In this document: positions 8,883-17,763 of the stretch, one piece after another | How the letters are laid out: the number at the start of each line of letters is the position of its first letter | How positions within the stretch are numbered: position 1 is the first letter of the stretch | Source: Thermohalobaculum xanthum | Lineage (GTDB): Bacteria > Pseudomonadota > Alphaproteobacteria > Rhodobacterales > Rhodobacteraceae | Direction of reading: 5' to 3' | NCBI RefSeq assembly: GCF_016623495.1 | Contig: NZ_JAEHHL010000001.1 | Location: 1 to 64,000 of the forward strand | Length of the DNA: 64,000 nucleotides | Program-made: the position numbers and the translations under genes | The notes under the pieces: model-generated | The model's input: only the letters and a program-made list of their open reading frames with translations | Database searches by the model: none | What the model was told of the DNA's origin: nothing

Positions 8883-9527
8883 TCAGCCCTGCTGGGTGAC
8901 CGGAACGATCCGGATCTCGACGCGGCGGTTCTGGGCGCGGCCCTCCGGCGTGGCGTTCGAGGCGATCGGCTGGCTCTCGCCGACGCCAAAGGACGTCACG
9001 CGCGTCGGCGTGATCCCGCGCGCGCGCAACTCGGTCGCGACGGTGTTCGCGCGGCGCTCGGAGAGCTGCAGGTTGAAGCTTTCCGAGCCGGTCGAGTCGG
9101 TATGCCCGATCACTTCGACGTAGCTCTGCGGATATTGCTGCAGCGTCTGCGCCACGTCCGAGATGATCGGGTAGAAGCCCGGCTGGAGCACCGCCGAGCC
9201 GGTCTGGAAGGTCACGTTCTCGGGCAGCCGGACATACAGCGCGTCGCCCTGCTGGTAGACGTCGGCGCCGGTCCCGGCGAGCTCGCGCTCGAGGTCGCGC
9301 TGCTGCTGATCCAGGAACTGGCCGACCGCGGCACCGGCGAGCAGGCCGATACCCGCGCCGACCAGCGCGTTCCGGTAGTCATTGCCTCCGACCAGCGTGC
9401 CAAGGGCCGCGCCCGCCAAAGCACCGCCCAGAGCGCCGGTCGCCGTACGCGGGTTCTGCTGAACGGTCTCGGCGCAGCTGGCCAGCATCGTCGTGCAGCA
9501 GGTCAGAACAATCACCGTCTTTCTCAT
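8883..9527 (-). CDS. OmpA-family outer-membrane lipoprotein
   Basis: A 214-aa lipoprotein. It has a signal peptide with lipobox LASC (lipidated Cys at 18), then a glycine-zipper segment (GALGGALAGAALGTLVGG, about 32-50, and GAGIGLLAGAAVGQFLDQ), then a C-terminal OmpA/MotB peptidoglycan-binding domain (VIGHTDSTGSESFNLQLSERRA and GRAQNRRVEIRI). The layout is that of YiaD/PAL-like proteins that tie the outer membrane to peptidoglycan. The start at MRKTVIVL gives a proper signal peptide. It is monocistronic, with a strong terminator, and diverges from rnd across 288 bp. Confidence 0.88.
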   Translation of the reverse strand: MRKTVIVLTCCTTMLASCAETVQQNPRTATGALGGALAGAALGTLVGGNDYRNALVGAGIGLLAGAAVGQFLDQQQRDLERELAGTGADVYQQGDALYVRLPENVTFQTGSAVLQPGFYPIISDVAQTLQQYPQSYVEVIGHTDSTGSESFNLQLSERRANTVATELRARGITPTRVTSFGVGESQPIASNATPEGRAQNRRVEIRIVPVTQQG

Positions 9528-9815
9528 TTTGGGGAAGCTCCCTCTCCAACTGGGGTGCACGCGAGATGACCGCGCCCCCGGCACGGCCACGCTTTGCGGC
9601 GGTATGTTACTCAGGCCCATCGGTGCCTGCCACCAGCGGCAGACCACGCACCTGTAACGTTCTCAACGCGGCGCTCCGTCGCGGGTTCCGGCGGGATCGA
9701 CACCTTGCAATTTGTGACGAAATTGCCCCAAAGGACCTTCGCTGCTGCAGATGACGCTAACCATCGAAAAAGAAACCCGCGACAGCACCAACGCAGGACG
9801 TTAATCATCCCGCCC
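9528..9815. other. Divergent intergenic region between OmpA-lipoprotein gene and rnd
   Basis: No gene is seen here. The stretch must carry the promoters of both flanking genes. A lower-GC patch around 9705-9735 and 9762-9780 is the likeliest promoter area for rnd, but I find no convincing -35/-10 pair and no clear Shine-Dalgarno before the rnd ATG. Confidence 0.4.
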
Positions 9816-10985
9816 ATGCAGCAGATTACAACGACAGACGAGCTTGCCGCGCTCTGCGCCCGCTGCGCGCGCGGCCCATATGTGACCGTCGACACCGAGT
9901 TTATGCGCGAGCGCACCTTCTGGTCGCAGCTCTGCCTGGTGCAGCTTGCCGCCCCCGCCGCCGATGGCGAGCCGGAGGTAGCGGCGATCGTCGATCCGCA
10001 GGCCAATGGCCTCGCGCTCGACCCGCTGTTCGAGCTTCTGGCCGATGAGCGCGTGGTGAAGGTGTTCCACGCGGCGCGCCAGGACGTCGAGATCTTCCAC
10101 CACCTGGGCAGGGTCATCCCCAGGCCGATGTTCGACAGCCAGGTGGCGGCCATGGTGCTGGGCTTCGGCGAGCAGGTTGGCTACGAGACGCTGGTGCGCC
10201 GCGTCGCCAAGGCCGAGCTCGACAAGTCCTCGCGTTTCACCGACTGGTCGCGCCGACCGCTCAGCGAGAAGCAGCTTGCCTACGCGCTGGGTGATGTGAC
10301 GCATCTGCGCACGATCTACGAGTCCCTGTCGCATCGGCTCGATCGTTCGGGCAGGGCGCACTGGGTGGCCGAGGAAATGGCGATCCTCACCGATCCCGAG
10401 ACCTACATCACGCGCCCCGAGGATGCGTGGAAACGCATCAAGGCGCGGTCGAACAGCCCGGCGTTCCTGGCCATCGTGGCTGCGCTCGCAGCCTGGCGCG
10501 AGCGCGAGGCGCAGACCCGCGACGTTCCGCGCCAGCGGCTGATGAAGGACGACGCGCTTCTCGAGATCGCGGTCGCGCGCCCCCGCTCGCCGGAAGATCT
10601 GGGCAAGCTGCGGCTGATCCAGCGCGAGGCCCGCAAGCCAGACTTCGCGGCCGGCATCATCGCCGCCGTGGCCGAGGGGATGTCCTGTCCGCCGGATCAG
10701 CGTCCGACACTGCCGCCGCCGCCTCGGCGGCGCGAAGGGTCGGCCGCGGTTGCGGACCTGCTGCGCGTCTTCCTGAAGGCGCGTGCCGATGCGCTGGGCA
10801 TTGCGGCCAAGCTGATTGCCTCGACCTCGGATCTCGACGCGCTGGCCGGCGAGGACGATCCCGACCTTCCGCTGCTGCGCGGCTGGCGGCGCGAGGTGTT
10901 CGGCGAGGACGCGCTGCGCCTGGTGGCGGGCGAGCTTGGGCTCGTCGCCCGACCGGGTGGCGTTGAGGTGTTCGAGTTCGGCTGA
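9816..10985 (+). CDS. rnd: Ribonuclease D
   Basis: A 389-aa 3'-5' exoribonuclease of the DEDDy class acting in tRNA 3'-end maturation. Exo I is VDTEF (D26, E28), exo II lies in VKVFHAARQDVEIFHHLG, and exo III is YALGDVTHLRTIY, with Tyr and Asp as expected. A C-terminal HRDC-like helical region follows (SPEDLGKLRLIQREARKPDF). Length and order match bacterial RNase D. The ATG at 9816 is chosen because MQQITTTDELAALC matches the usual family start; no strong ribosome site precedes it. It is convergent with a lipoprotein gene. Confidence 0.93.
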   Translation: MQQITTTDELAALCARCARGPYVTVDTEFMRERTFWSQLCLVQLAAPAADGEPEVAAIVDPQANGLALDPLFELLADERVVKVFHAARQDVEIFHHLGRVIPRPMFDSQVAAMVLGFGEQVGYETLVRRVAKAELDKSSRFTDWSRRPLSEKQLAYALGDVTHLRTIYESLSHRLDRSGRAHWVAEEMAILTDPETYITRPEDAWKRIKARSNSPAFLAIVAALAAWREREAQTRDVPRQRLMKDDALLEIAVARPRSPEDLGKLRLIQREARKPDFAAGIIAAVAEGMSCPPDQRPTLPPPPRRREGSAAVADLLRVFLKARADALGIAAKLIASTSDLDALAGEDDPDLPLLRGWRREVFGEDALRLVAGELGLVARPGGVEVFEFG

Positions 10986-10990
10986 GACCG

Positions 10991-11006
10991 GGCGCGGTGC
11001 CGCGCC
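10991..11006. terminator. GC-rich hairpin between convergent rnd and lipoprotein genes
   Basis: GGCGCG pairs with CGCGCC around a four-base loop. It lies between two convergent stop codons and could act from either side, but no T-run follows. Confidence 0.35.
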
Positions 11007-11012
11007 GCCGGA

Positions 11013-11459
11013 TCAGAAGTCGACCTGTCCCGAATTCGACAGCGTGTGCACCCGGAAGCCGGTCACGCCGCGCATCCGCGAAGCGATCAGCTGTGCATCC
11101 GCCCGGATCTCGCGCGCAGTCAGCGTGCCCTGCGGCATGTTGAGCGCCGGATCCGGCGGCACCGCGACGAAATCGAAGTCGATATACCCGTCGGGTCCCG
11201 GCTGCCCGTCGCGGCGCGGGCGAAGGCTTGGCGCGCCATATCCCGTGGTCGGCGCCGTGCCGTATGCCGTGATCGCATACCCGTCGCGCGTCCGCCCGAT
11301 CTCGATCTTGCGCAGGGCCTGCATCGGTTCGGGCTGGCGCGCGGCGATCGCGGCGGCCTCGGCCTCGCTCTCGTCGTCGCCGCCGAACAGGCTGCATCCG
11401 CCAAGCAGCGCGGCCAGGACCAGCGCCGGAAGGATTAACGGGGATCGACGCAGACGCAT
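11013..11459 (-). CDS. Hypothetical lipoprotein
   Basis: A 148-aa small lipoprotein that I do not recognise beyond its export signal. It has an Arg-rich N-terminus, a hydrophobic core (LILPALVLAALLGGC) and a lipobox cysteine at 22. The mature part is acidic just after the Cys (GGDDESEAEAAA), then basic and proline-rich, with no enzyme motif. The start at MRLRRSPLILP gives the signal peptide; an upstream extension in the same frame lacks coding character. Diverges from sufE. Confidence 0.7.
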   Translation of the reverse strand: MRLRRSPLILPALVLAALLGGCSLFGGDDESEAEAAAIAARQPEPMQALRKIEIGRTRDGYAITAYGTAPTTGYGAPSLRPRRDGQPGPDGYIDFDFVAVPPDPALNMPQGTLTAREIRADAQLIASRMRGVTGFRVHTLSNSGQVDF

Positions 11460-11622
11460 TGCGGATCTTGCCTCCAGAGTGAGCACGACATCGCGAAGGA
11501 CCATAAGTGGCGTCGCGGGGAAAGGGAATTCCCGCAACGTCGCATGCCCATCTTTGGCCGGGGCGCACTGGACGCATCGGCATCGCGTCGCTAGATGAAA
11601 GCCTGAGCCACGGAGACGTCCC

Positions 11623-12051
11623 ATGACCGCCCAACCCCGTTTCGAGGAAATTGTCGAGAATTTCGAGCTTTTCGACGATTGGGAGGACAGGTATCGCTAC
11701 GTCATCGAGCTGGGCCGCGAGATGCAGCCACTCGACGACGCGCTGAAGATCCCGGCCCACAAGGTCGAGGGATGCGCGAGCCAGGTGTGGCTCGTTCCCT
11801 CGGTCACCGAGGGCGAGGACGGTGTCGCGCGTCTCGATTTTCGCGGCGATTCGGATGCCATGATCGTGCGCGGGCTGATCGCGGTTCTCCACGCCCTCTA
11901 TTCCGGGCTCCCGCTGCGCGAGGCCGCAAATGTGGATGCGCTGGGCGAACTGTCGCGATTGGGGCTCGAGGCGCATCTTTCGGCGCAGCGTTCGAATGGT
12001 CTCAAGGCGATGGTGCAGCGCATCGGCGACCTGACCCGCGCGGCCGCCTGA
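11623..12051 (+). CDS. SufE family Fe-S cluster assembly sulfur acceptor
   Basis: A 142-aa SufE-fold protein. It takes persulfide sulfur from a cysteine desulfurase (SufS or a CsdA-like enzyme) and passes it on for Fe-S cluster assembly. The acceptor cysteine is C51 in HKVEGCASQVWL, the family signature, and FELFDDWEDRYRYVIELGR is the typical N-terminal helix region. The start has a good ribosome-binding site (GGAG upstream). No other suf gene is next to it, which is common for alphaproteobacterial sufE. Confidence 0.93.
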   Translation: MTAQPRFEEIVENFELFDDWEDRYRYVIELGREMQPLDDALKIPAHKVEGCASQVWLVPSVTEGEDGVARLDFRGDSDAMIVRGLIAVLHALYSGLPLREAANVDALGELSRLGLEAHLSAQRSNGLKAMVQRIGDLTRAAA

Positions 12052-12082
12052 GCGGTCCGGCCCATCGCCCAATCCAAACCTT

Positions 12083-12118
12083 GCCCTTGGGAGAGGGCGG
12101 CGCGACGTTATAGTCGCG
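12083..12118 (+). other. Two small hairpins in the leader of the methyltransferase gene
   Basis: GCCC/GGGC (about 12083-12098) and CGCGAC/GTCGCG with a six-base loop (12101-12118) lie in the 103-bp gap before the gene at 12155. They may end sufE transcription or structure the leader. They do not match a SAM riboswitch I can recognise. Confidence 0.3.
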
Positions 12119-12154
12119 TTCCACCGAATCACGCGCCTGTGAGGCCCGACGACG

Positions 12155-13171
12155 ATGACCAACGCACTTGTCGATCTTCTTGCCCAACGCGACTGGCTGC
12201 TGCTCGACGGCGCCACGGGAACCAACCTCTTCGAGATGGGCCTGATGTCGGGCGATGCGCCCGAGCTTTGGAACGTCGACCAGCCCGAGAAGATCAGGGC
12301 GCTGCACCGGAGCTTTGTCGAGGCGGGCTCGGACGTGATCCTTACCAACTCGTTCGGGGGCTCGCGCTACCGGCTGAAGCTGCACCATGCCGAAGATCGC
12401 GTCTTCGAACTGAACAAGCGTGCCGCAGAACTGGCGCGCGAGGTCGCGGACGAGGCTGGCCGTAAGGTGATCGTGGCGGGCTCGGTCGGGCCGACGGGCG
12501 AGATCCTCGAGCCCGTGGGCTCCCTCAGCCACGCCGACGCGGTCGCCGCTTTCGAGGAGCAGATCGCGGGCCTGATCGCGGGCGGCGCGGATGTCATCTG
12601 GGGCGAGACGATTTCCTCGGAGGAGGAACTCCGCGCGCTTGCCGAGGCAGCGGCGAAGCAGCAGGCGCCGCTGTGTGCGACGCTCAGCTTCGACACTGCC
12701 GGGCGGACCATGATGGGGCTTACCAGTCGGCATTATGCCGAGATCGCGCCGGGTCTCGCGCAGCGCCCGATCGCCATTGGTGCGAACTGCGGCACGGGCG
12801 CGTCGGATCTCTTGCGCACGGTGCTGGGGATCACGGATGCCTCGCCCGATGCCCTGGTGATCGCCAAGGCCAATGCCGGCATTCCGAAATACGTCGACGG
12901 CCACATCCATTACGACGGCACGCCGGAGCTGATGGCGGATTACGCCTGTCTCGCCCGCGACGCCGGTGCACGGCTGATCGGTGGCTGCTGCGGCACGAAG
13001 CCCGAGCATCTGCGCGCCATGCGCGCAGCGCTCGAGGGCCACGCGGCCGGAGCCCGGCCGAGCCTTGACGAGATCCGCGCGAAACTGGGCGATTTCTCCT
13101 CGGCCAGCGACGGGACCGAGGCCGGAGACGAGGCCGGCGGCGAAGGCCGTCGCCGCCGCCGCCGAGGCTGA
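12155..13171 (+). CDS. Betaine--homocysteine / cobalamin-type homocysteine S-methyltransferase
   Basis: A 338-aa protein with the Hcy-binding TIM barrel. The Zn-thiolate ligands are C212 (GANCGTG) and C278/C279 (GGCCGTKPEH), and the barrel opens LLLDGATGTNLFE. It moves a methyl group to or from homocysteine. In Rhodobacterales this gene type stands next to a B12-binding protein and a DUF1638 gene. From memory, mutant-fitness work in Phaeobacter treats such separate proteins as parts of a split methionine synthase; betaine as methyl donor is the database-style alternative. The C-terminus is a short acidic then poly-Arg tail, unusual but in frame. It stands 103 bp after sufE and 186 bp before the corrinoid gene. 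Confidence 0.85.
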   Translation: MTNALVDLLAQRDWLLLDGATGTNLFEMGLMSGDAPELWNVDQPEKIRALHRSFVEAGSDVILTNSFGGSRYRLKLHHAEDRVFELNKRAAELAREVADEAGRKVIVAGSVGPTGEILEPVGSLSHADAVAAFEEQIAGLIAGGADVIWGETISSEEELRALAEAAAKQQAPLCATLSFDTAGRTMMGLTSRHYAEIAPGLAQRPIAIGANCGTGASDLLRTVLGITDASPDALVIAKANAGIPKYVDGHIHYDGTPELMADYACLARDAGARLIGGCCGTKPEHLRAMRAALEGHAAGARPSLDEIRAKLGDFSSASDGTEAGDEAGGEGRRRRRRG

Positions 13172-13357
13172 CGCGGGCCGCCGCCGGCGCGCTTCCGCGG
13201 CCACGGAACTGCGGCCCTTGGGCCACGGTCGTGGCAACTCTGTCGGTTTGTCACCGGCGAATGACGGTTTTCTTTGAGCGACGCGATGACGTTATCGCGC
13301 ATAACCCGACGAGGGGCACGCGCGGGCGTGCGAAAACCATTCCTGGGAGACCGAGCC

Positions 13358-14062
13358 TTGGCCGAGGAAGACGACATCATCCTGAGCGAGTTGGACGACG
13401 AGGAACTTGTCCAGCAGATGCATGACGATCTCTATGACGGCCTCAAGGACGAGATCGTCGAGAGCGTGAACATCCTGCTCGAGCGTGGCTGGGTGCCCTA
13501 CGACGTCCTGACCAAGGCGCTCGTCGAAGGTATGCGCATCGTCGGCATCGACTTCCGCGACGGGATCCTGTTCGTTCCCGAGGTGCTCCTCGCCGCGAAT
13601 GCCATGAAGGCGGGCATGGGCGTTCTGAAGCCCCTGCTGGCCGAGACCGGCGCCCCGCGTCTGGGGACGATGGTGATCGGAACGGTCAAGGGCGACATCC
13701 ACGATATCGGCAAGAACCTCGTGTCGATGATGATGGAAGGCGCCGGTTTCGAGGTCTACGACCTTGGCATCAACAACCCGGTCGAGAACTATCTCGAGGC
13801 GATCGAAACCCACAAGCCCGATATCCTCGGCATGTCGGCGCTGCTGACCACCACGATGCCCTACATGAAGGTCGTGATCGACACGATGAAGGAAAAGGGC
13901 ATCCGCGACGACTACGTCGTGCTGGTGGGTGGTGCGCCGCTGAACGAGGAGTTCGGCAAGGCGATCGGTGCAGACGCCTATTGCCGCGATGCCGCCGTGG
14001 CCGTCGAGACGGCCAAGAGCTTCATGTCGCGCAAGCACAACCAGGCAGCCGCGGCGGGCTGA
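13358..14062 (+). CDS. Corrinoid (B12-binding) protein of a methyltransferase system
   Basis: A 234-aa two-domain cobalamin protein: an N-terminal helical cap (about 1-90, with the FRDGILFVPEVLLAANAM signature) and a Rossmann B12 domain with the base-off motif GDIHDIGKN (D113-x-H115, the axial His), followed by GMSALLTTTMP and VLVGGAPLNEEF. It carries the methyl group between methyltransferases. I place the start at a TTG: a clean GGGAG (13345-13349) lies 8 bases upstream, and LAEEDDIILSEL is where homologues begin. An in-frame ATG at 13274 would add 28 Arg-rich residues of poor quality. It is the only corrinoid carrier in the window. Confidence 0.9.
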   Translation: MAEEDDIILSELDDEELVQQMHDDLYDGLKDEIVESVNILLERGWVPYDVLTKALVEGMRIVGIDFRDGILFVPEVLLAANAMKAGMGVLKPLLAETGAPRLGTMVIGTVKGDIHDIGKNLVSMMMEGAGFEVYDLGINNPVENYLEAIETHKPDILGMSALLTTTMPYMKVVIDTMKEKGIRDDYVVLVGGAPLNEEFGKAIGADAYCRDAAVAVETAKSFMSRKHNQAAAAG

Positions 14063-14137
14063 GGCCGGCCGCGAGCCCCTGTGTCGTCGCCCTCGCCGCG
14101 CGCGAGGGCGTTCTTCCTTGGCAGCGGGGACTGGCCG

Positions 14138-14791
14138 ATGACAAGCTCATTGCCAGACGATGACACCCTGACCGAGACGGGCCTCGAACTGCGGAGCAGG
14201 GGGCGCGTGCTGCTGATTGCCTGCGGTGCGCTGGCGCGCGAGATTCTCGCGCTTACACGCCTCAACGGCTGGTCGCACATCGATCTCGCCTGCCTGCCCG
14301 CGAAGCTGCACAACCGGCCGGCGCTGATTCCCGAGGCCGTCCGTGGCCGGATCCAGCGCGCGCGCAAGCAGGGCTACACCGGCATCCACGTCGTCTACGC
14401 TGACTGCGGCACCGGTGGGTTGCTCGACCGCGTCTGCGAGGAGGAGGGCGTCAGCCGGATCGAGGGGCCGCACTGCTACAGCTTCTTCGATGGCAACGAC
14501 GCCTTTGCCGAACGGTCCGAGGATGAAGTCGGCGCCTTCTACCTGACCGACTTTCTCGCGCGCCAGTTCGACGCGCTGGTGTGGCGTGGCATGGGGCTGG
14601 ACCGCCATCCCGAGCTGCGGGACCTCTACTTCGGAAATTACGACCGCGTGGTTTTCCTGGCGCAGACCGAGGACCCGGCGCTCGAAACCCGCGCCAGGGC
14701 TGCCGCCGATCGGCTCGGCCTCGCATTCGAGAAACGCGTTACCGGGTACGGTGATCTCGCGGGGTTCGTTTCGGCCGCGGCTCAGGGGTGA
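14138..14791 (+). CDS. DUF1638 domain protein
   Basis: A 217-aa protein of the DUF1638 family. It begins MTSSLPDDD after a GGGGA ribosome site and contains LLIACGALAREILAL, HVVYADCGTGGLLD, GPHCYSFFDG and FGNYDRVVFLAQ, with several conserved Cys (for example in IACGAL, YADCGTG and PHCY) that could hold metal. DUF1638 genes regularly accompany homocysteine methyltransferase and corrinoid genes. A role in corrinoid reactivation or metal handling has been suggested, but nothing in the sequence proves it. It lies 75 bp after the corrinoid gene, same strand. Confidence 0.85.
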   Translation: MTSSLPDDDTLTETGLELRSRGRVLLIACGALAREILALTRLNGWSHIDLACLPAKLHNRPALIPEAVRGRIQRARKQGYTGIHVVYADCGTGGLLDRVCEEEGVSRIEGPHCYSFFDGNDAFAERSEDEVGAFYLTDFLARQFDALVWRGMGLDRHPELRDLYFGNYDRVVFLAQTEDPALETRARAAADRLGLAFEKRVTGYGDLAGFVSAAAQG

Positions 14792-14824
14792 GCGCCGCGC
14801 GGTCGCGCGCGGTCTCAGGCGGCA

Positions 14825-15586
14825 TCAGCGGTCCGAGACCAGCCTCAACCGCGGGGGCGGACGGCGCGGTGCATCCGGCGGCAGGTCGTCGTGACGCCCG
14901 CCGGTGATCGCCACCAGGCCGGGCTTGCGCGGCCCGCGGGGGCTCAGGGGCCCGGGGTGATGGAAGCTCGCCGACACGTCGGCAAACCCGCCACCATAGG
15001 CTGTGCTCTCGCAGGCCTCGACCGTCACTTCGACCGGCGTGATTGCCATCGCGTCGATCGTGAACCGCAGCGGCGGATCGCCGACGCGCACCATCGTGTC
15101 CTCGAGGCAGTGAAGCGCGCCAATCACGCGGTCAACCCGGCCGTTGTCGCTGCGGAGCGGCAACAATAGGATTTCCCACGCCTCCTTGCGCCCGTCGGCC
15201 CGGCGCAGGCGGGCATGGCCTACGCCCGGCTCGGCCAGCGTTTCGCGCAGAAGTTCGGTCAGGCTCTGGCGCGCCGCCAGATCCATGATGGAACCAACGG
15301 GCATCCCGCGGAGTTCCATACCGAAAGCATCAGCGAGTGCGGTCCCGGAAATCCGGAAACGCATGTTGCCCATCCCGAGGTCCTCGAGGATGAACAGGTT
15401 GCCGATTTTCGAGGGAATATCCCTCGGATCTACTTCGGCTCGAAATGGACATGCCCGACCTGCCCGGAGATCTTGCCAGTACGCCTCAAGGGCACGGATC
15501 TCTGGATGCAACATCGAGGACATGTTTCGGATCAGATATCCCATGAAACTACGCAACCGCTTTTGGCTGTCCGAAAAACTAATCAC
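14825..15586 (-). CDS. PAS-domain protein (PAS_5 type)
   Basis: A 253-aa cytoplasmic protein with one PAS-like domain (about residues 25-165; PSKIGNLFILEDLGMGNMRFRISGTALADAFG, then LRRADGRKEAWEILLLPLR and VIGALHCLED). A disordered Pro/Arg-rich tail follows (about 200-253). PAS_5-type proteins of this size are common in Rhodobacterales and lack an output domain, so the protein may sense or dock rather than act as an enzyme. The start could be the first Met or one of the methionines at 15, 22 and 25. Convergent with the DUF1638 gene and divergent from gmk. Confidence 0.7.
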   Translation of the reverse strand: MISFSDSQKRLRSFMGYLIRNMSSMLHPEIRALEAYWQDLRAGRACPFRAEVDPRDIPSKIGNLFILEDLGMGNMRFRISGTALADAFGMELRGMPVGSIMDLAARQSLTELLRETLAEPGVGHARLRRADGRKEAWEILLLPLRSDNGRVDRVIGALHCLEDTMVRVGDPPLRFTIDAMAITPVEVTVEACESTAYGGGFADVSASFHHPGPLSPRGPRKPGLVAITGGRHDDLPPDAPRRPPPRLRLVSDR

Positions 15587-15850
15587 ACCACCCTCACGAC
15601 GACTTTACCCTTTCGCAACCACGAGTCCAAGCGGCGCGGTCGTCTCAAAACAAGACAGGTCGATCCCGTTGCAAAGGCCCGATCCGGTCTCAGTTGGAGC
15701 GCTGTGACGGCTTGTGAATCGCGGCCAGCGGCGGGCAGGTGTTGACCCCGGCGCCGCCGCCGCGCAATCTCCGCGCCGCCGCGGATACGGGGGTGCCCCT
15801 CGCCACGCGGCGCCTGCCTGATCCCCGTCCGACAGCGAGCGAGACCTGTG

Positions 15851-16510
15851 ATGCCCCCATCCCCCGAGCCCGAGCGCCAGGGACTCCTGTTCGTTCTTTC
15901 CTCGCCGTCGGGGGCGGGGAAGTCCACGCTCTCGCGCCGGCTGCTGGCCGGGGACGCCGCATTCGTGCTGTCGGTTTCGGCAACGACCCGGCCGATGCGG
16001 CCGGGCGAGGTGGACGGAAAAGATTACCATTTCGTTGACGTTACGCGATTTCGCGAGATGGCCGGTGCGGGCGAGATGCTCGAGCATGCGCGCGTCTTCG
16101 ATCACCACTACGGCACGCCGCGCGCGCCGGTCGAAGCCGCGATCGGGCAGGGGCGCGACGTGCTGTTCGACGTCGACTGGCAAGGCACCCAGCAGCTGCG
16201 CGACTCGGCACTGGGTTTCGCGGTCGTGAGCGTGTTCATCCTCCCGCCCTCCATCGCCGAATTGGAGCGGCGCCTGCGGCATCGCGGTCAGGACGATGAC
16301 GCGGTGATCGCGCGCCGCATGGAAAAGTCGCAGGCCGAGATCAGCCACTGGGCCGAATATGACTATGTTCTGGTCAATGACGACCTCGACGCGTGCTACT
16401 CCCAAGTTGAGACAATCGTTGCTGCCGAGCGCTTGCGGCGCCAGCGTCAGAGGGGCCTCATCGGCCATGTCGAATCGCTCAATCGAGAGTTCGAGGACCT
16501 GTTTGGATGA
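15851..16510 (+). CDS. gmk: Guanylate kinase
   Basis: A 219-aa P-loop NMP kinase that phosphorylates GMP to GDP. The Walker A is [10 protein letters not shown] (about residues 17-26). The GMP-binding segment [19 protein letters not shown] and the lid region [12 protein letters not shown] are present, and [12 protein letters not shown] carries the Walker-B-like Asp. Length is normal. An in-frame GTG directly before the ATG (15848) could also be used. The stop overlaps the next start by an ATGA, so the carbonic anhydrase is translationally coupled. The 264-bp upstream gap shows no other gene. Confidence 0.95.
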   Translation: MPPSPEPERQGLLFVLSSPSGAGKSTLSRRLLAGDAAFVLSVSATTRPMRPGEVDGKDYHFVDVTRFREMAGAGEMLEHARVFDHHYGTPRAPVEAAIGQGRDVLFDVDWQGTQQLRDSALGFAVVSVFILPPSIAELERRLRHRGQDDDAVIARRMEKSQAEISHWAEYDYVLVNDDLDACYSQVETIVAAERLRRQRQRGLIGHVESLNREFEDLFG

Positions 16511-17034
16511 CCCTTTACTCGCTTGACGGCCACAGCCCGATCCTTCCCGCCTCGGGCGAAGTCTACATCGCGCCGGGGGCCCGACTGATCGGGCAGATCA
16601 CCCTGCACGAAGGATCGAGCGTCTGGTTCAACGCCGTGATGCGCGGCGACAATGAGCCGATCGTGCTGGGCGAGGGATCGAACGTGCAGGACGGCGCGGT
16701 GTGCCACACCGACCCCGGCTTCCCGCTGACCATCGGGGCCGAGGTCACGGTCGGGCACAACGCGATCCTGCATGGCTGCACGGTCGGTGACGGCTCGCTG
16801 GTCGGCATGGGCGCGGTCGTGCTCAACGGGGCGCGGATCGGCCGCGGCTGCCTGATCGGCGCCAACGCGCTGGTGACCGAGGGCAAGGAGATCCCCGACT
16901 ATTCCATGGTTCTCGGGCAGCCGGGCCGGGTGGCGCGAAGCCTCGATGAGGCGGCGGTCCAGGGACTGCGCGAGGCGGCGGCTGTCTATCGCCGGCGAAT
17001 CCAGCGCTATCGCGACGGTTTCGGCACGCTCTGA
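16507..17034 (+). CDS. Gamma-class carbonic anhydrase family protein
   Basis: A 175-aa left-handed beta-helix (hexapeptide repeat) protein. The three metal-binding histidines of gamma carbonic anhydrases are present: H67 (VCHTD), H84 (VGHN) and H89 (LHG). Members may hydrate CO2 with Zn or Fe, though many bacterial homologues (YrdA, PaaY) have weak or other activities such as thioesterase. Coupled to gmk by a 4-bp ATGA overlap. The C-terminal helix ([19 protein letters not shown]) is usual for the family. Confidence 0.88.
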   Translation: MTLYSLDGHSPILPASGEVYIAPGARLIGQITLHEGSSVWFNAVMRGDNEPIVLGEGSNVQDGAVCHTDPGFPLTIGAEVTVGHNAILHGCTVGDGSLVGMGAVVLNGARIGRGCLIGANALVTEGKEIPDYSMVLGQPGRVARSLDEAAVQGLREAAAVYRRRIQRYRDGFGTL

Positions 17035-17056
17035 CCCCCGCGCCCGGCCGTCGTGG

Positions 17057-17680
17057 TCAGGCGGGCAGCGCCGTCAGGAGAACCGAGCCCGGCGCGCTTC
17101 GGCTGACGAGCCGGGCGCCGGCGGCGGCGAGGGCGCCCGGCAGCAAGGCAAGCTCGACCCGCCGGGGCTCGGGAAGGCGATGGGTCGGCTCGCCCGACAG
17201 CCAGGCCCGCGCGTCCGCATCCAGTGTCGCGCTCTCGCCCTCGGCCGCGAGGCCAGTGGGCCATGCGCCGTCGAAGGCCATCGTCACCGTGATCCGGCCG
17301 CGCATGCCCAGCAGGGACCGACCGCAAAGCGCCATCAGTGCCATGCATCGTGCGGCCGGGAGGCCGACCGCCGGGCCTTCGAGGCCGCTCCAGCGCATTT
17401 CGACATGCCGGCTGCCAAGGCCTTCCATCACCACGTCATGCAATTCGCTCCGCGACATGCCGCCCGTGCCATCGGCGGGCGCCCCGAAAGCGAGGCGCAA
17501 GAGCCGCAGCATCGCCGAGGCACGCGTCGCCGACTGGCGCACGAGTTCGAGTTCCTCGCGCGTGTCGGCGCCCGCGAGTTCGTGCATCAGGTCGGCGGCA
17601 TTCCCGATCGCCCCGACCGGGTTCACAAGGTCGTGACAGATGCGGACCGCGACCAGGCCGGCAAGGTCATCCTGTGTCAT
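17057..17680 (-). CDS. chpT: ChpT-like histidine phosphotransferase
   Basis: A 207-aa protein resembling a dimeric histidine kinase core that has lost ATP binding. The phospho-accepting His is H16 in VAVRICHDLVNPVGAIGNA, followed by the helical hairpin and a degenerate HATPase-like C-terminal half. In Caulobacter, ChpT carries phosphate from CckA to CtrA and CpdR, controlling the cell cycle; in Rhodobacterales the same relay governs motility and gene-transfer-agent genes. The start at MTQDD has a strong GGAGGAACG site directly before it. Convergent with the carbonic anhydrase gene and divergent from the DUF3553 gene. I see no cckA or ctrA here. Confidence 0.85.
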   Translation of the reverse strand: MTQDDLAGLVAVRICHDLVNPVGAIGNAADLMHELAGADTREELELVRQSATRASAMLRLLRLAFGAPADGTGGMSRSELHDVVMEGLGSRHVEMRWSGLEGPAVGLPAARCMALMALCGRSLLGMRGRITVTMAFDGAWPTGLAAEGESATLDADARAWLSGEPTHRLPEPRRVELALLPGALAAAGARLVSRSAPGSVLLTALPA

Positions 17681-17763
17681 CGTTCCTCCGCATCGGCCGG
17701 CGTCTGCGACCACCCTGTCCCGCGCCGTGGCGGATGCCGGCGAGATGGTCTAGATGAGACCGC

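Noticed and set aside
12052-12154. SAM or SAH riboswitch before the homocysteine methyltransferase gene
   Set aside because: Two short hairpins occur, but their sequence and arrangement do not match a SAM-II or SAM/SAH-type consensus I know.
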